64,000 nt of DNA, from positions 21,643 through 85,642 of the forward strand of contig CACHWJ010000004.1 in NCBI GenBank assembly GCA_902583635.1. The letters are read 5' to 3'. The notes under the pieces are model-generated. The model was given only the letters and a program-made list of their open reading frames with translations. It was not told where the DNA came from and did not search any database. The stretch is from an uncultured Pelagibacteraceae bacterium (lineage in GTDB: Bacteria > Pseudomonadota > Alphaproteobacteria > Pelagibacterales > Pelagibacteraceae). Of the stretch, positions 18,096-26,609 are shown piece after piece. The position numbers and the translations under genes were made by a program. Each line of letters begins with the position of its first letter. The stretch's first letter is position 1.

Positions 18096-19421
18096 ATGTC
18101 ATTACCCACAAAAGCAAAAGTAGTAATTATCGGTGGTGGTATACATGGTTTGAGCACTGCTTGGAAACTATCAGAAACCTATAAAAACCCTGGAGATATT
18201 GTTGTTTTAGAAAAAAAAGACACTGCTTCAGGTGCTAGTGGAATTGCATGTGGTGTTGTAAGAAATAATTATTTTCAGCCAGCAATGAGAGAACTGATGG
18301 CTCATTCTGTTTCAGTTTGGGAAAGCGATCCTAAGGCTTTTAAATATAATGCAGTTGGATATTTACAAATTTCGCCTGAGGTTATGCATAAAGATGTTGC
18401 AAGTATTTATGAGCAACAAAAAGCTATTGGTTACGAGTCAGAATTTATTGAGGGTGAGAAAGATTGCATGAAATATATGAAAGGTATATTTGATGACTGG
18501 CAGGCCGAAGGTATTACTTCAGTTCTACACGAAAAAAAAGGTGGATATGCTTTTAATAAAGACTCTATTAAAGCTCTAGAAAATAAATCCACCAGCAATG
18601 GTGTACAGGTAATGAAAGGTGTTAAAGTGACAGGCTTTAAAAGAGGCAGTAATAGCAAAGCAGTTACTGGGGTTGAGACCAATAAAGGTACAATTGAATG
18701 TGAACAAGTAGTTGTTGGTGCAGGTCCATGGGCAAGAGATTTTTGGAATATGTTAGAGCTTCCGAAGATAGCAAAAATAAAAGGTAAAGACGGTAAGCTT
18801 CACGAAACCGATATGTGGAAATATTGGATGCTTCAAGAAGGAGTGATCGGAGTTGAGCCAGATTTTTTAAAAACAAATGATGGTAAGCAACCACCTGTAG
18901 TTCACGTAGACTCAACAGCACCATTATATTCAGATAAAACAAAAAAATTATTAACAGATAAAATTTGGGGAATTTATTATAAACCAGATATTGAAGGTTT
19001 AGGAGTTCAAGGAGGAACTTCTCCTTATATTGTAGATAAACATTTTGATGAGGTTAATGTAGATCCATATGGAATAGAGTCTCCCGAATACCAAACTACA
19101 GAAGCGTTTAATGAAATGTGGTGTTCGGCTTTAGCTCATTGTCAAAAAAGATTTGAGGGTAAATCTGACTTATATAGAAAAGGTCCATCAGGTGGACTTG
19201 GATGTATGACACCAGACTCTTTCCCAATATTTGATAGATTTTTAGAAAATGTTTATATGATAGCAGACGCTAATCACGGCTATAAAATGATTGGTGTAGG
19301 AGAGCTTGTTGCAAAAGAAATTCTTGGTACTGAGAGTGATTTATTAAAACCGTTTAGATACAACCGTTACGAGAAGGGAGAGCTTCACCCTACTTCGAAC
19401 AGTCCGTTCCCTTGGAGTTAA
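18096..19421 (+). CDS. FAD-dependent amine oxidoreductase (DAO / sarcosine-oxidase-beta-like)
   Basis: This 441-residue DAO-family flavoprotein has the FAD motif GGGIHG near residues 13-18 and a C-terminal FAD block (IADANHGYKMIGVGE). It is related to SoxB but has no SoxD/SoxA/SoxG partners beside it. It lacks the NVGRNTT and ARHDAVAWG blocks of the beta subunit at 2571. The following genes encode a GS-family ligase and N-methylglutamate synthase, so oxidation of N-methylglutamate, or another N-methyl amino acid, to the demethylated amino acid plus a one-carbon unit is plausible. Dimethylglycine or sarcosine remain possible. Substrate assignment is inference. Confidence 0.75.
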   Translation: MSLPTKAKVVIIGGGIHGLSTAWKLSETYKNPGDIVVLEKKDTASGASGIACGVVRNNYFQPAMRELMAHSVSVWESDPKAFKYNAVGYLQISPEVMHKDVASIYEQQKAIGYESEFIEGEKDCMKYMKGIFDDWQAEGITSVLHEKKGGYAFNKDSIKALENKSTSNGVQVMKGVKVTGFKRGSNSKAVTGVETNKGTIECEQVVVGAGPWARDFWNMLELPKIAKIKGKDGKLHETDMWKYWMLQEGVIGVEPDFLKTNDGKQPPVVHVDSTAPLYSDKTKKLLTDKIWGIYYKPDIEGLGVQGGTSPYIVDKHFDEVNVDPYGIESPEYQTTEAFNEMWCSALAHCQKRFEGKSDLYRKGPSGGLGCMTPDSFPIFDRFLENVYMIADANHGYKMIGVGELVAKEILGTESDLLKPFRYNRYEKGELHPTSNSPFPWS

Positions 19422-19491
19422 ACTTCAAGCCTAGACACAAATAAATTTTTCAGCTACGTTTTAGAAAATTTATAATTGATTAAGGGGAAAA

Positions 19492-20961
19492 ATGACTGAT
19501 CTAGAAAAACATGTAAACCAGCCAGGTAGAGCAAAATTAGTAAAAAATGTAAGAGAAAAAATTAATGAATTAGGAATTACATATATTTATTATCAATTTA
19601 TCTCTGTTACTGGAAGAGTTGTTGGAAAAGGTATACCTGCTGATCATTGGGAAAGGACTGCAGAAAAAGGTTTTCAATTAGTTTATGGAGCAACAGCAAA
19701 TCTATTTTTAGATCGTCACAATAACTATATTGGATATGGACCTGAAGCAATGGAGCTGGTTGGAATTCCTGATCCAGAAACATTTGTTCAATTACCATGG
19801 GATAAGAGAGTTGGAAGAGTATTTGTTACTTGTTTTAGAAATAGAGAAGAAAGAAAAAATCCTGGAGGTCATTTAACTTCTGACTGTAGAGGAAATTTAC
19901 GAATATTTGCTGATGAGTTTAAAAAGAAACATGGTCTTGAGTTAAGAGTCGGTACTGAACCAGAAATGATGTGGTTGACAAAAAATGAAGACGGCACACC
20001 TACAGGAAAAGGTTTTTCAAAACCTTTCTGCTACCACATTGATCAGTTTGAGTCTTTAAGACCTGTATTTATGAGAGTAATCGAATATGCTAAGGCTATG
20101 GGTCTTGATATGATTCAAGGTGACCATGAAGATGCACCAGGTCAATTAGAGCTTAATTGGACATATGATAACGTTTTAAGGAATGCTGACAGGTTATCCA
20201 CCTACAGGCAAATTTGTGCACAAGTTGCAAGAGAGCATGGTTTAATAGCTTGTTTTATGACCAAACCGTTTATGGGAGTATCAGCAAGCGGATGCCATAC
20301 AAATATGTCTCTTTGGAAAGGTGGAAAGATAAAGGTTAACAAACTTGGAAATAAAAAATTACCAGGTGTCGAAGAAGTTTTTAGCTATGTAGAAGGTGGG
20401 ACCAACACTTTCATGCCTGATACTAAAGATATGCAACTGCCAGGAAAAGTGGGATTGCAATCGATTGCTGGAATTATGAAACATTTGCCTGCCTTGACTG
20501 CTTTAGGATCTTCAACAGTAAATTCTTATCGAAGACTTTGGGACCAGGGATTTTGGGCACCTGTTTATGCTGATTGGGGTTACCAAAACAGAACTTGTGG
20601 TTTAAGAGTTTCTGCGCCTGGAAGATTTGAATATAGATCTGTGGACTCAATGCACAATCCTTACTTACTAGGAGCAGCATTATTGAAAGCTTGTGATGAA
20701 GGTATATCAAAAAAAATGAAGCCAGCTGCGCCAGAATCTAGAAACATTTATGAAGCACAAAAAGCTGGTAAAGATGTTAAAAAACTTCCTTTAAGTTTAG
20801 GGGAAGCTTTGGATAGATTGGCAGAGGATGAAGTAATTAAATCTGCAATGCCAGATGAAATGTATAAGGTTTTCCATTGGTATAAAAATGATGAATGGGA
20901 AAGATTTTTAGGTGCAACAACCCAATGGGATCTGGATACTTATCTTGATTGTCTTCCATAG
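19492..20961 (+). CDS. Glutamine synthetase family ligase, candidate gamma-glutamylmethylamide synthetase
   Basis: The 489-residue protein has the GS active-site blocks GTEPEMMW, GDHEDAPGQLELNW, SGCHTNMSLW, NSYRRLWDQG and a C-terminal GRFEYRS block, so the metal and ATP ligands appear present. It belongs to a GS branch distinct from the second GS-like gene at 26610. It is followed after 25 bases by the three-gene N-methylglutamate-synthase set, so it could be the ligase that joins methylamine (or ammonia) to glutamate. The start has a strong AAGGGGAAAA ribosome site. Whether it prefers ammonia or methylamine cannot be read from sequence. Confidence 0.8.
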   Translation: MTDLEKHVNQPGRAKLVKNVREKINELGITYIYYQFISVTGRVVGKGIPADHWERTAEKGFQLVYGATANLFLDRHNNYIGYGPEAMELVGIPDPETFVQLPWDKRVGRVFVTCFRNREERKNPGGHLTSDCRGNLRIFADEFKKKHGLELRVGTEPEMMWLTKNEDGTPTGKGFSKPFCYHIDQFESLRPVFMRVIEYAKAMGLDMIQGDHEDAPGQLELNWTYDNVLRNADRLSTYRQICAQVAREHGLIACFMTKPFMGVSASGCHTNMSLWKGGKIKVNKLGNKKLPGVEEVFSYVEGGTNTFMPDTKDMQLPGKVGLQSIAGIMKHLPALTALGSSTVNSYRRLWDQGFWAPVYADWGYQNRTCGLRVSAPGRFEYRSVDSMHNPYLLGAALLKACDEGISKKMKPAAPESRNIYEAQKAGKDVKKLPLSLGEALDRLAEDEVIKSAMPDEMYKVFHWYKNDEWERFLGATTQWDLDTYLDCLP

Positions 20962-20986
20962 GTCATAAATAAAAGAAGGGTAAAAT

Positions 20987-21931
20987 ATGTGTGGTATAGC
21001 AGGTTTAATTCATAGAGGTAAATCCTCAAATGTTGGAAGTGAGCTCCAAGGCATGCTCCAAGCATTAAAACACAGAGGTGAAGACTCAACAGGTTATGCT
21101 TTATACGGAGATACGGATGGTAAAAATTTTATCATGCGTTTTAAAGTTGGAGAAAATGTTGGAGAAGGTAGTTCTTCAGTTATGGAAGATGTTTCTGTCT
21201 ACGATGAAAGAAAAAAAATTGTTGATCAAACTTTAGCCGAGATGGGTGCAAAAATTGTCAAAGAAGAAAGAACTCTCCCTTACTCATTAAGATATGAAAT
21301 TGATTTTGAAACTAAAGATTTATTAGATTTTTCTCAAAGAATTGAAAGTATCCCTGGAGTAGAGATATTATCAATGGGAAAATCTTTAGAAGTAATTAAA
21401 GATTTGGGAAACGCAAAAATGGTATGTGACAGATATAGTTTAGATAAACTTGTTGGAACACATGCTATTGGCCATGCAAGAATGGCAACAGAGTCTGGTG
21501 TAGATATTAAATCAGCCCACCCATTCTGGGGTTATCCTTTTAGTGATGTATCAGTTGTGCATAACGGACAACTTACAAATTATTGGAATAACAGAAGGGT
21601 TCTTGAGAATAAAGGAATGAGATTTATGTCAGAATGCGACTCGGAATTGATTGCGGTTTATATAGCACAAAAAATGAGAGAAGGAGCAAGTCTTGAGGAA
21701 GGAATGAAAGATTCTCTATCTGGGCTTGATGGTGTTTTTACCTATTTTGTTGCAACCAAAGACTCTTTAGGTATGGCAAAAGATACAATGGCAGCAAAAC
21801 CATTAGTGCTTTATGAGTCAGATGATTTAGTTGCAATGGGATCAGAAGAGATAGCGATAAGATCAGTATTACCACATGAAATTGACACTTACGATCCTTT
21901 TGATGGAGAGGTTAAAGTATGGCAAATATAA
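20987..21931 (+). CDS. mgsA: N-methylglutamate synthase subunit A, class II amidotransferase
   Basis: The 314-residue protein begins MCGIAGL; Cys2 is the N-terminal nucleophile of class II glutamine amidotransferases. The GHARMATESG and VVHNGQLTN blocks bind the glutamine part. It corresponds to GlxB/MgsA, which accepts gamma-glutamylmethylamide or glutamine and releases methylamine or ammonia into the synthase. It is the first of three separate genes that together equal parts of glutamate synthase, and its end overlaps the next gene by 13 bases. Confidence 0.85.
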   Translation: MCGIAGLIHRGKSSNVGSELQGMLQALKHRGEDSTGYALYGDTDGKNFIMRFKVGENVGEGSSSVMEDVSVYDERKKIVDQTLAEMGAKIVKEERTLPYSLRYEIDFETKDLLDFSQRIESIPGVEILSMGKSLEVIKDLGNAKMVCDRYSLDKLVGTHAIGHARMATESGVDIKSAHPFWGYPFSDVSVVHNGQLTNYWNNRRVLENKGMRFMSECDSELIAVYIAQKMREGASLEEGMKDSLSGLDGVFTYFVATKDSLGMAKDTMAAKPLVLYESDDLVAMGSEEIAIRSVLPHEIDTYDPFDGEVKVWQI

Positions 21932-22773
21932 AAACTATCGATAAAAAGTCCAAAGCCCAATCAATGGGTATGCATACTGAGGTTCTTACAGGAAGAACTC
22001 AGCAGAAGTTTTTTAATCCAGACGAGGCTGAAAACTTTTATTACTTTGGAACATACGATGTTGATTTTAATAAAAGAACAGACTTAGATGTAATGAATAT
22101 GTCTGCGCCTGAAGCTAATAAGGAAATAGATAACCTAATGAGCCAAGGATATGGAACAATTGTAATTAAAAATCCACAAGGTAAACATAGTTTAGGTGTT
22201 GGTATTTTAAATAAACTAAACTTAATTTTTGAGGGTAGTTTAGGGTATTTTGGAATGGGATCTTGTGATGGTCCAATCGTTAGAATTAATGGAAGAGTTG
22301 GTTGGTCATGTGCAGAAAATTTGATGGCTGGAAAAGTTGTTATTGAAAAAAATGCAGGTTCTTGTTTTGGAGCTGCTATTAGAGGTGGAGATTTAATCTG
22401 TAAGGGTAGTGTTGGTGCAAGAACCGGCATAGATATGAAAGGTGGCACTATTATTATTGGTGGAGATGCCGGTGCATTTACAGGCTTTATGATGCAAAGA
22501 GGAAGAATAATTATCCTTGGAGATGTTGGAATAAATCTAGGTGATTCTATGTATGATGGGACAATTTTCGTAGGTGGAGAAATTGGGTCATATGGTAGTG
22601 ATGCTGTAGATGCAGAATTAACATCTAGTGATCAAAATTGGTTAAGACGAAAACTAAAGGTTGCAGAAATAGGTGATGATTTTGACGTTAGCAAAATGAA
22701 AAAAATTGTAGCTGGTAAAAAACTTTGGAATTATGACAATTTAGAACCTACAGAGAAGAAGGGAGCAATTTAA
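21919..22773 (+). CDS. mgsB: N-methylglutamate synthase subunit B, GXGXG-domain protein
   Basis: The 284-residue protein is the C-terminal beta-helix (GXGXG) domain of glutamate synthase as a stand-alone subunit. From about residue 100 it shows repeated glycine-rich turns (GSLGYFGMGS, GGDLICKGSVG, GGTIIIGGDAG, GGEIGSYGSD). It serves as structural support between the amidotransferase and FMN subunits. It corresponds to GlxC/MgsB. It overlaps mgsA by 13 bases and mgsC by one (TAATG), which fits equal production of the three subunits. Confidence 0.85.
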   Translation: MANIKTIDKKSKAQSMGMHTEVLTGRTQQKFFNPDEAENFYYFGTYDVDFNKRTDLDVMNMSAPEANKEIDNLMSQGYGTIVIKNPQGKHSLGVGILNKLNLIFEGSLGYFGMGSCDGPIVRINGRVGWSCAENLMAGKVVIEKNAGSCFGAAIRGGDLICKGSVGARTGIDMKGGTIIIGGDAGAFTGFMMQRGRIIILGDVGINLGDSMYDGTIFVGGEIGSYGSDAVDAELTSSDQNWLRRKLKVAEIGDDFDVSKMKKIVAGKKLWNYDNLEPTEKKGAI

Positions 22774-24194
22774 TGCCTAAGAAAAAAAGTAAAAAAAATG
22801 TAAAAGTAAAATCAAATGGAAAAGGAGTTGGTGGAAAAGCTGACGTTCATGCACACGAAGATGGAAAAAGAAATAAAAGTTTATTAGGGCATAATGCTAT
22901 CTTCACTCCCGAAGTAATTGACGACATACATATTAAAGCACAGTTAGGAAGATACAGAATGCGTGGAATGGCATTAATGAAAAAAATTCCAACATTTGAT
23001 GATTTAGTTTTTCTACCAGGAACATTAACTAGATTTGTAATAGAAGGTTACAGAGAAAAATGTGAGACTAAAACAGTTATTGGTCCAAGATGTGAAAACC
23101 CAATTGAATTAGATATTCCAGTTTATATTACAGGTATGAGTTTTGGTGCACTTTCTTATGAAGCAAAAACTGCTTTAGCAAGAGGAGCAACCATGGCTGG
23201 AAGTGCTACCTGCTCAGGTGAAGGTGGAATGATACCTGATGAAAGAAGATATTCTGAAAAATGGTACTATCAATGTATTCAATCAAGATATGGTTTTAAT
23301 CCTCATCATGCTCAGTTAGCTGATGGAATAGAAGTTTTTATTGGACAAGGTCAAAAAGTTGGAATGGGTGGTCACCTTATGGGGCAGAAAGTAACTGACC
23401 AAGTTGCTGAAATGAGATCATTACCCTCTGGTATTGACCAAAGATCTCCTGCGAGACACCCTGACTGGTTAGGTCCGGACGATTTAGCTTTGAAGGTTGA
23501 AGAATTAAGACAACTCACAAAAAATAAAGTTCCAATTCAATTAAAACTAGGAGCTTCGAAAGTTTACGATGATGTACGTATGGCTGCAAAATGTGATCCT
23601 GACTCAATTTATTTAGATGGAATGGAAGGATCAACTGGAGCGGGACCACATATCGCTGCTGCAAACACTGGAATACCTGGAATTGCTGCTATTAGAGAAG
23701 CAAGAAGAGCAATAGATGATGTAGGCAAAACTGGAAAAGTTACTCTGATTTATGCTGGTGGTGTAAGAGATGGTGCGGACATGGCTAAAGCTTTAGCTTT
23801 AGGAGCTGATGCGATTGCTATTGGTACTGGATCAATGATTGCATTAAATTGTAACAAAGACATACCTGAAGCTAATTTTGAAAAAGAAATTGGTGTAAAA
23901 GCAGGAGAATGCTACCATTGTCACACAGGTCGTTGCCCAGTTGGAGTTGCTACGCAAGATCCAAAACTAAGAGCAAGATTAAATCCAGATGATGCTGCTT
24001 TAAGAGTTTATAATTATTTACATTCAATGACTTTAGAAGCTCAGTTATTGGCTAGAGCTTGTGGTAAAACAAATATTCACTCACTTGAGCCAGAAGATTT
24101 AGCTGCACTAACATCTGAAGCATCTGCTTTGGCAAAAGTTCCGTTAGCTGGAACAAATTATACAGTTGGAGTTGACAATTATCATAAAATCTAA
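22773..24194 (+). CDS. mgsC: N-methylglutamate synthase subunit C, FMN glutamate-synthase domain
   Basis: The 473-residue protein carries the FMN-binding TIM barrel of glutamate synthase (PVYITGMSFGALS, QLKLGASK, LDGMEGSTGAGP, YAGGVRDGADMAKAL). Cys380, Cys383 and Cys388 (CYHCHTGRCP) are suited to the 3Fe-4S cluster. The first 35 residues are lysine-rich and low in complexity. It would transfer methylamine or ammonia onto 2-oxoglutarate to give N-methylglutamate or glutamate. It corresponds to GlxD/MgsC. The context (tmm, tdm, GS-like genes) supports the N-methylglutamate pathway, but a simple glutamate synthase role is possible. Confidence 0.85.
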   Translation: MPKKKSKKNVKVKSNGKGVGGKADVHAHEDGKRNKSLLGHNAIFTPEVIDDIHIKAQLGRYRMRGMALMKKIPTFDDLVFLPGTLTRFVIEGYREKCETKTVIGPRCENPIELDIPVYITGMSFGALSYEAKTALARGATMAGSATCSGEGGMIPDERRYSEKWYYQCIQSRYGFNPHHAQLADGIEVFIGQGQKVGMGGHLMGQKVTDQVAEMRSLPSGIDQRSPARHPDWLGPDDLALKVEELRQLTKNKVPIQLKLGASKVYDDVRMAAKCDPDSIYLDGMEGSTGAGPHIAAANTGIPGIAAIREARRAIDDVGKTGKVTLIYAGGVRDGADMAKALALGADAIAIGTGSMIALNCNKDIPEANFEKEIGVKAGECYHCHTGRCPVGVATQDPKLRARLNPDDAALRVYNYLHSMTLEAQLLARACGKTNIHSLEPEDLAALTSEASALAKVPLAGTNYTVGVDNYHKI

Positions 24195-24202
24195 GTGTAA
24201 AT

Positions 24203-24613
24203 ATGGCTAAGAAAAAAGGAAAAAAAACATCTAGCAAAAAACAAGTAAGAGGTCAGTTAGGTAAGAAAAAAGAAACTGCAAGAGAAAAGATGATTGGCCA
24301 AACAATTGGTTATAGATATGATGTCAATCTTTTACCTGACTATAAAAAAATAACTCCTTTTTTAAAAAAATATATTGAAGCTATGGGATGGGATGATTTA
24401 AATTGGCTTGAGGATGTTCATATGGGTTATGAAGATGATAGACCTGCCGTATTTTGTAGGAATGCTAACGGATGGGTTACTATTCCAAAATCCATTAAAC
24501 TACCTAATAATCAACAAGATCGAGATATGATAGCTAGAGAGCTCTTAGTTAAGTTTCAAATGTCTCCTAAACATCCACTAGTTGATCTTAAAAAAGCCTA
24601 TTTAAAATTCTAA
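24203..24613 (+). CDS. Conserved-looking small basic protein, unknown
   Basis: The 136-residue protein begins with a lysine-rich tail (MAKKKGKKTSSKKQ, to about residue 30), followed by a compact region with many tryptophans and acidic residues (GWDDLNWLEDVHMGYEDD). It ends with an amphipathic segment, MIARELLVKFQMSP. No membrane segment or catalytic motif is evident and I do not recognise it. It starts eight bases after mgsC and is probably in the same operon. The basic tail resembles the N-terminus of MgsC just upstream. It could be an assembly or accessory factor of the synthase. Confidence 0.7.
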   Translation: MAKKKGKKTSSKKQVRGQLGKKKETAREKMIGQTIGYRYDVNLLPDYKKITPFLKKYIEAMGWDDLNWLEDVHMGYEDDRPAVFCRNANGWVTIPKSIKLPNNQQDRDMIARELLVKFQMSPKHPLVDLKKAYLKF

Positions 24614-24641
24614 GATCACAATCAAGAGTTGATTTTATTTT

Positions 24642-24732
24642 AAAATCTATTGTCCAGAGTAGGTTTTTAAATATTGTTTTATTTGTAACACCCCTAAAAA
24701 TTTCATAAAGTTTCTTAAACAAATATGGGGGT
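24642..24732 (+). promoter_or_regulatory. Possible structured leader of amt with a sequestered ribosome site
   Basis: Two hairpins can be drawn in the 124-base leader. The first pairs 24642-24649 with 24660-24667 (eight pairs, ten-base loop). The second pairs ACCCCTA (24690-24696) with TGGGGGT (24726-24732), seven pairs that would bury the G-rich ribosome site directly before the ATG at 24738. Opening this stem would switch translation on. No known riboswitch class was recognised. Confidence 0.4.
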
Positions 24733-24737
24733 AAAAA

Positions 24738-26138
24738 ATGACTGATCAGTTAGGTGCTCTTACAACTATATTTACAGAATTTTACTACTGGGTAACAGTA
24801 GTACTGATGTTTTTAATTCACGTCGGTTTCTGTATGTACGAAGTTGGAGCATCAAGATACAAACACCACCAACATACCTTAATGAAAAACACAATGCTTA
24901 TACCTTTGGTAACAGTAACATGGTTTTTATTTGGTTGGTGGATTTATTGGGCTTTTCCAACAGGACCTGGACTAGCTCCATCAATAATGACAGAAAGCAC
25001 TGGACTCGTTTTAAGTGGTGGATTTGGAGGAAATGATCTTGCTAATCCAACTAATGCTCTTATGGCAGTAAATCTAAACGATCATATTATGGGTGTTTTC
25101 TGGGCGGCGTTCTTATTATTTTCATGGACTGCTGCTTCTATCGTTTCTGGGGCTATCATTGAAAGGATAACAACTTTTGCATTCGGAGTTTTAGCAATTG
25201 CAATTGGATCTGTTTTCTGGTCGATTGATGCTTCATGGGGATGGCACTTTGATGGGTGGATGTTAAAACTTTTAGGATATCATGATGCTTATGCGTCAGG
25301 TGTTATTCATGCTATAGCAGGTGGATTTGCACTGGGTGTTCTAATGGTTCTAGGACCAAGAATTGGAAAATTCTCATCGAGTGGTGAACCAAGAAACATA
25401 GGACCTAGAAATCCTTGGCTGGTTACTATTGGATTATTTCTAATTTATACTGGTTTCTGGGGATTTTATGCAGCATGTAATGTTCCAATTTATGACCTTG
25501 GGCCAGAGTATGGAATGGAAGGCGTAACATTCTGGACTGCAACTAACATCTATTTAACGCCTACTACATTAAGTGGAATAACTATGAACTTCTTAATGTC
25601 GTTATCAGGTGGATTGTTAGCTGGATATGTTATTGCAAAAGGTGATCCTTTCTGGACTTACTCAAGTGGACTAGCAGGTATAATATGTGCATCGGCTGGA
25701 AATGACTTATATCATCCAATTCAAGCTTTAATTATTGGTATGATTGGTGTTGTAATTTCCTACAAACTTCATTATTGGGTTGAGCGAAAATTCAAAATTG
25801 ATGATGCAGTTGGAGCAGTAGCTGTACATGGTTATGCAGGCTTTATCGGGCTTGTAATCTGTGGATTTGTTTTGAATGGTTATCCTTCATCTGGATATAG
25901 CGTTGGAGCTATGTTTGATGGATCAACTTACGCAACAATTAATCCATTAGGTCAATTTATAGGAGCAATAATAATGTTCGTAGTTCTTGGACTTATACCA
26001 GGATATATAATTGCTAGAGTTCTTAACGGAATGGGTAAATTAAGAATCCCACGTGAAGTTGAGATAGCAGGACTAGACTATGAAATGATGGAGACTGCAA
26101 AAGATGACGAAAAAGCAGTCGTATCGGCAACCAGGTAA
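24738..26138 (+). CDS. amtB: Ammonium (possibly methylammonium) transporter
   Basis: The 466-residue Amt/Mep protein has about eleven hydrophobic helices. The aspartate eight residues before the first pore histidine (DAYASGVIHA) and the second pore histidine (AVAVHGYAG) match the ion-conducting site of AmtB. It moves ammonium, and often methylammonium, through the inner membrane. No PII (glnK) gene is next to it. The synthase genes lie upstream and a second GS-like ligase downstream, so captured ammonium or methylamine can be loaded onto glutamate at once. A possible structured leader precedes it. Confidence 0.95.
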   Translation: MTDQLGALTTIFTEFYYWVTVVLMFLIHVGFCMYEVGASRYKHHQHTLMKNTMLIPLVTVTWFLFGWWIYWAFPTGPGLAPSIMTESTGLVLSGGFGGNDLANPTNALMAVNLNDHIMGVFWAAFLLFSWTAASIVSGAIIERITTFAFGVLAIAIGSVFWSIDASWGWHFDGWMLKLLGYHDAYASGVIHAIAGGFALGVLMVLGPRIGKFSSSGEPRNIGPRNPWLVTIGLFLIYTGFWGFYAACNVPIYDLGPEYGMEGVTFWTATNIYLTPTTLSGITMNFLMSLSGGLLAGYVIAKGDPFWTYSSGLAGIICASAGNDLYHPIQALIIGMIGVVISYKLHYWVERKFKIDDAVGAVAVHGYAGFIGLVICGFVLNGYPSSGYSVGAMFDGSTYATINPLGQFIGAIIMFVVLGLIPGYIIARVLNGMGKLRIPREVEIAGLDYEMMETAKDDEKAVVSATR

Positions 26139-26149
26139 AGGAGAAAAAT

Positions 26150-26380
26150 ATGGCTACAGTATCAAACTGGATAGATCATCTAAATAAACCTGCAGAAGAG
26201 GTTGCTGGATCGGTTTATCCTGGAGCAGGATCTAGTGAATTTATACTAGTCCTATTGTTAATTGCTGTATGGATTGGATGGAGTGTCATCACAGATAAAT
26301 CTGAGAGGGAAGAACTTGATAGGTTATCTAGAAAAAGACACGGTGCAAACGATCATAAAAGCAATATTACCGATTGGTAA
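26150..26380 (+). CDS. Small single-pass membrane protein next to amt
   Basis: The 76-residue protein has a short N-terminal part, one hydrophobic helix at about residues 31-46 (FILVLLLIAVWIGWSV) and a charged, Arg/Lys/Asp-rich tail. It starts 11 bases after amt behind an AAAGGAG ribosome site and ends just before a strong terminator, so it is the last gene of the amt transcript. I do not recognise the family. Co-expression suggests it may associate with the transporter, for example in place of the absent PII gene. That is speculation from position. Confidence 0.65.
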   Translation: MATVSNWIDHLNKPAEEVAGSVYPGAGSSEFILVLLLIAVWIGWSVITDKSEREELDRLSRKRHGANDHKSNITDW

Positions 26381-26394
26381 TTAAAAGAAAATTT

Positions 26395-26425
26395 GGGCGC
26401 TACTTGAATGTAGCGCCCTTTTTTT
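26395..26425 (+). terminator. Intrinsic terminator after the amt transcript
   Basis: A nine-pair GC-rich stem (26395-26403 with 26410-26418) with a six-base loop is followed by seven T residues. It lies 14 bases after the 76-residue gene and stands out from the AT-rich surroundings. Confidence 0.95.
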
Positions 26426-26439
26426 ATAATCTTATTATA

Positions 26440-26592
26440 ATGAGTGAAGATAAAAACGATGAGCTAAGACCAACTAAAATGAGAGGGGTTGCTTTTCCAA
26501 AAGCAAAGTATGGTGTAATTCTCGCAATTATCTTAATAGTTGTTGTAAATTTTATTTTATATAAGGAAACTATCTTTTCATTTTTTAAATAA
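26440..26592 (+). CDS. Small C-terminally anchored membrane protein
   Basis: The 50-residue product starting MSEDKNDELRP has a charged N-terminal half and one hydrophobic helix near the C-terminus (YGVILAIILIVVVNFILY). A longer form from 26374 would begin inside the previous gene and cross the terminator, so ATG 26440 was chosen. It lies between the terminator and the second GS-like gene with an 17-base gap to the latter. No family is recognised. Codon use looks like that of the neighbours, and the short length keeps confidence moderate. Confidence 0.5.
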   Translation: MSEDKNDELRPTKMRGVAFPKAKYGVILAIILIVVVNFILYKETIFSFFK

Positions 26593-26609
26593 TTGTGATA
26601 GCCTAGGTA

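Noticed and set aside
19441-19473. A/T-only inverted repeat before the first GS-like gene
   Set aside because: Nine A/T pairs plus one with a bulge are likely by chance in this composition; not listed as a terminator.
22041-22448. Minus-strand open frame of 135 codons inside mgsB
   Set aside because: It is complementary to glycine-rich GXGXG repeats, which rarely give stops on the other strand.
26374-26439. Longer start for the 50-residue membrane protein
   Set aside because: It would begin in the upstream gene and cross a strong terminator.
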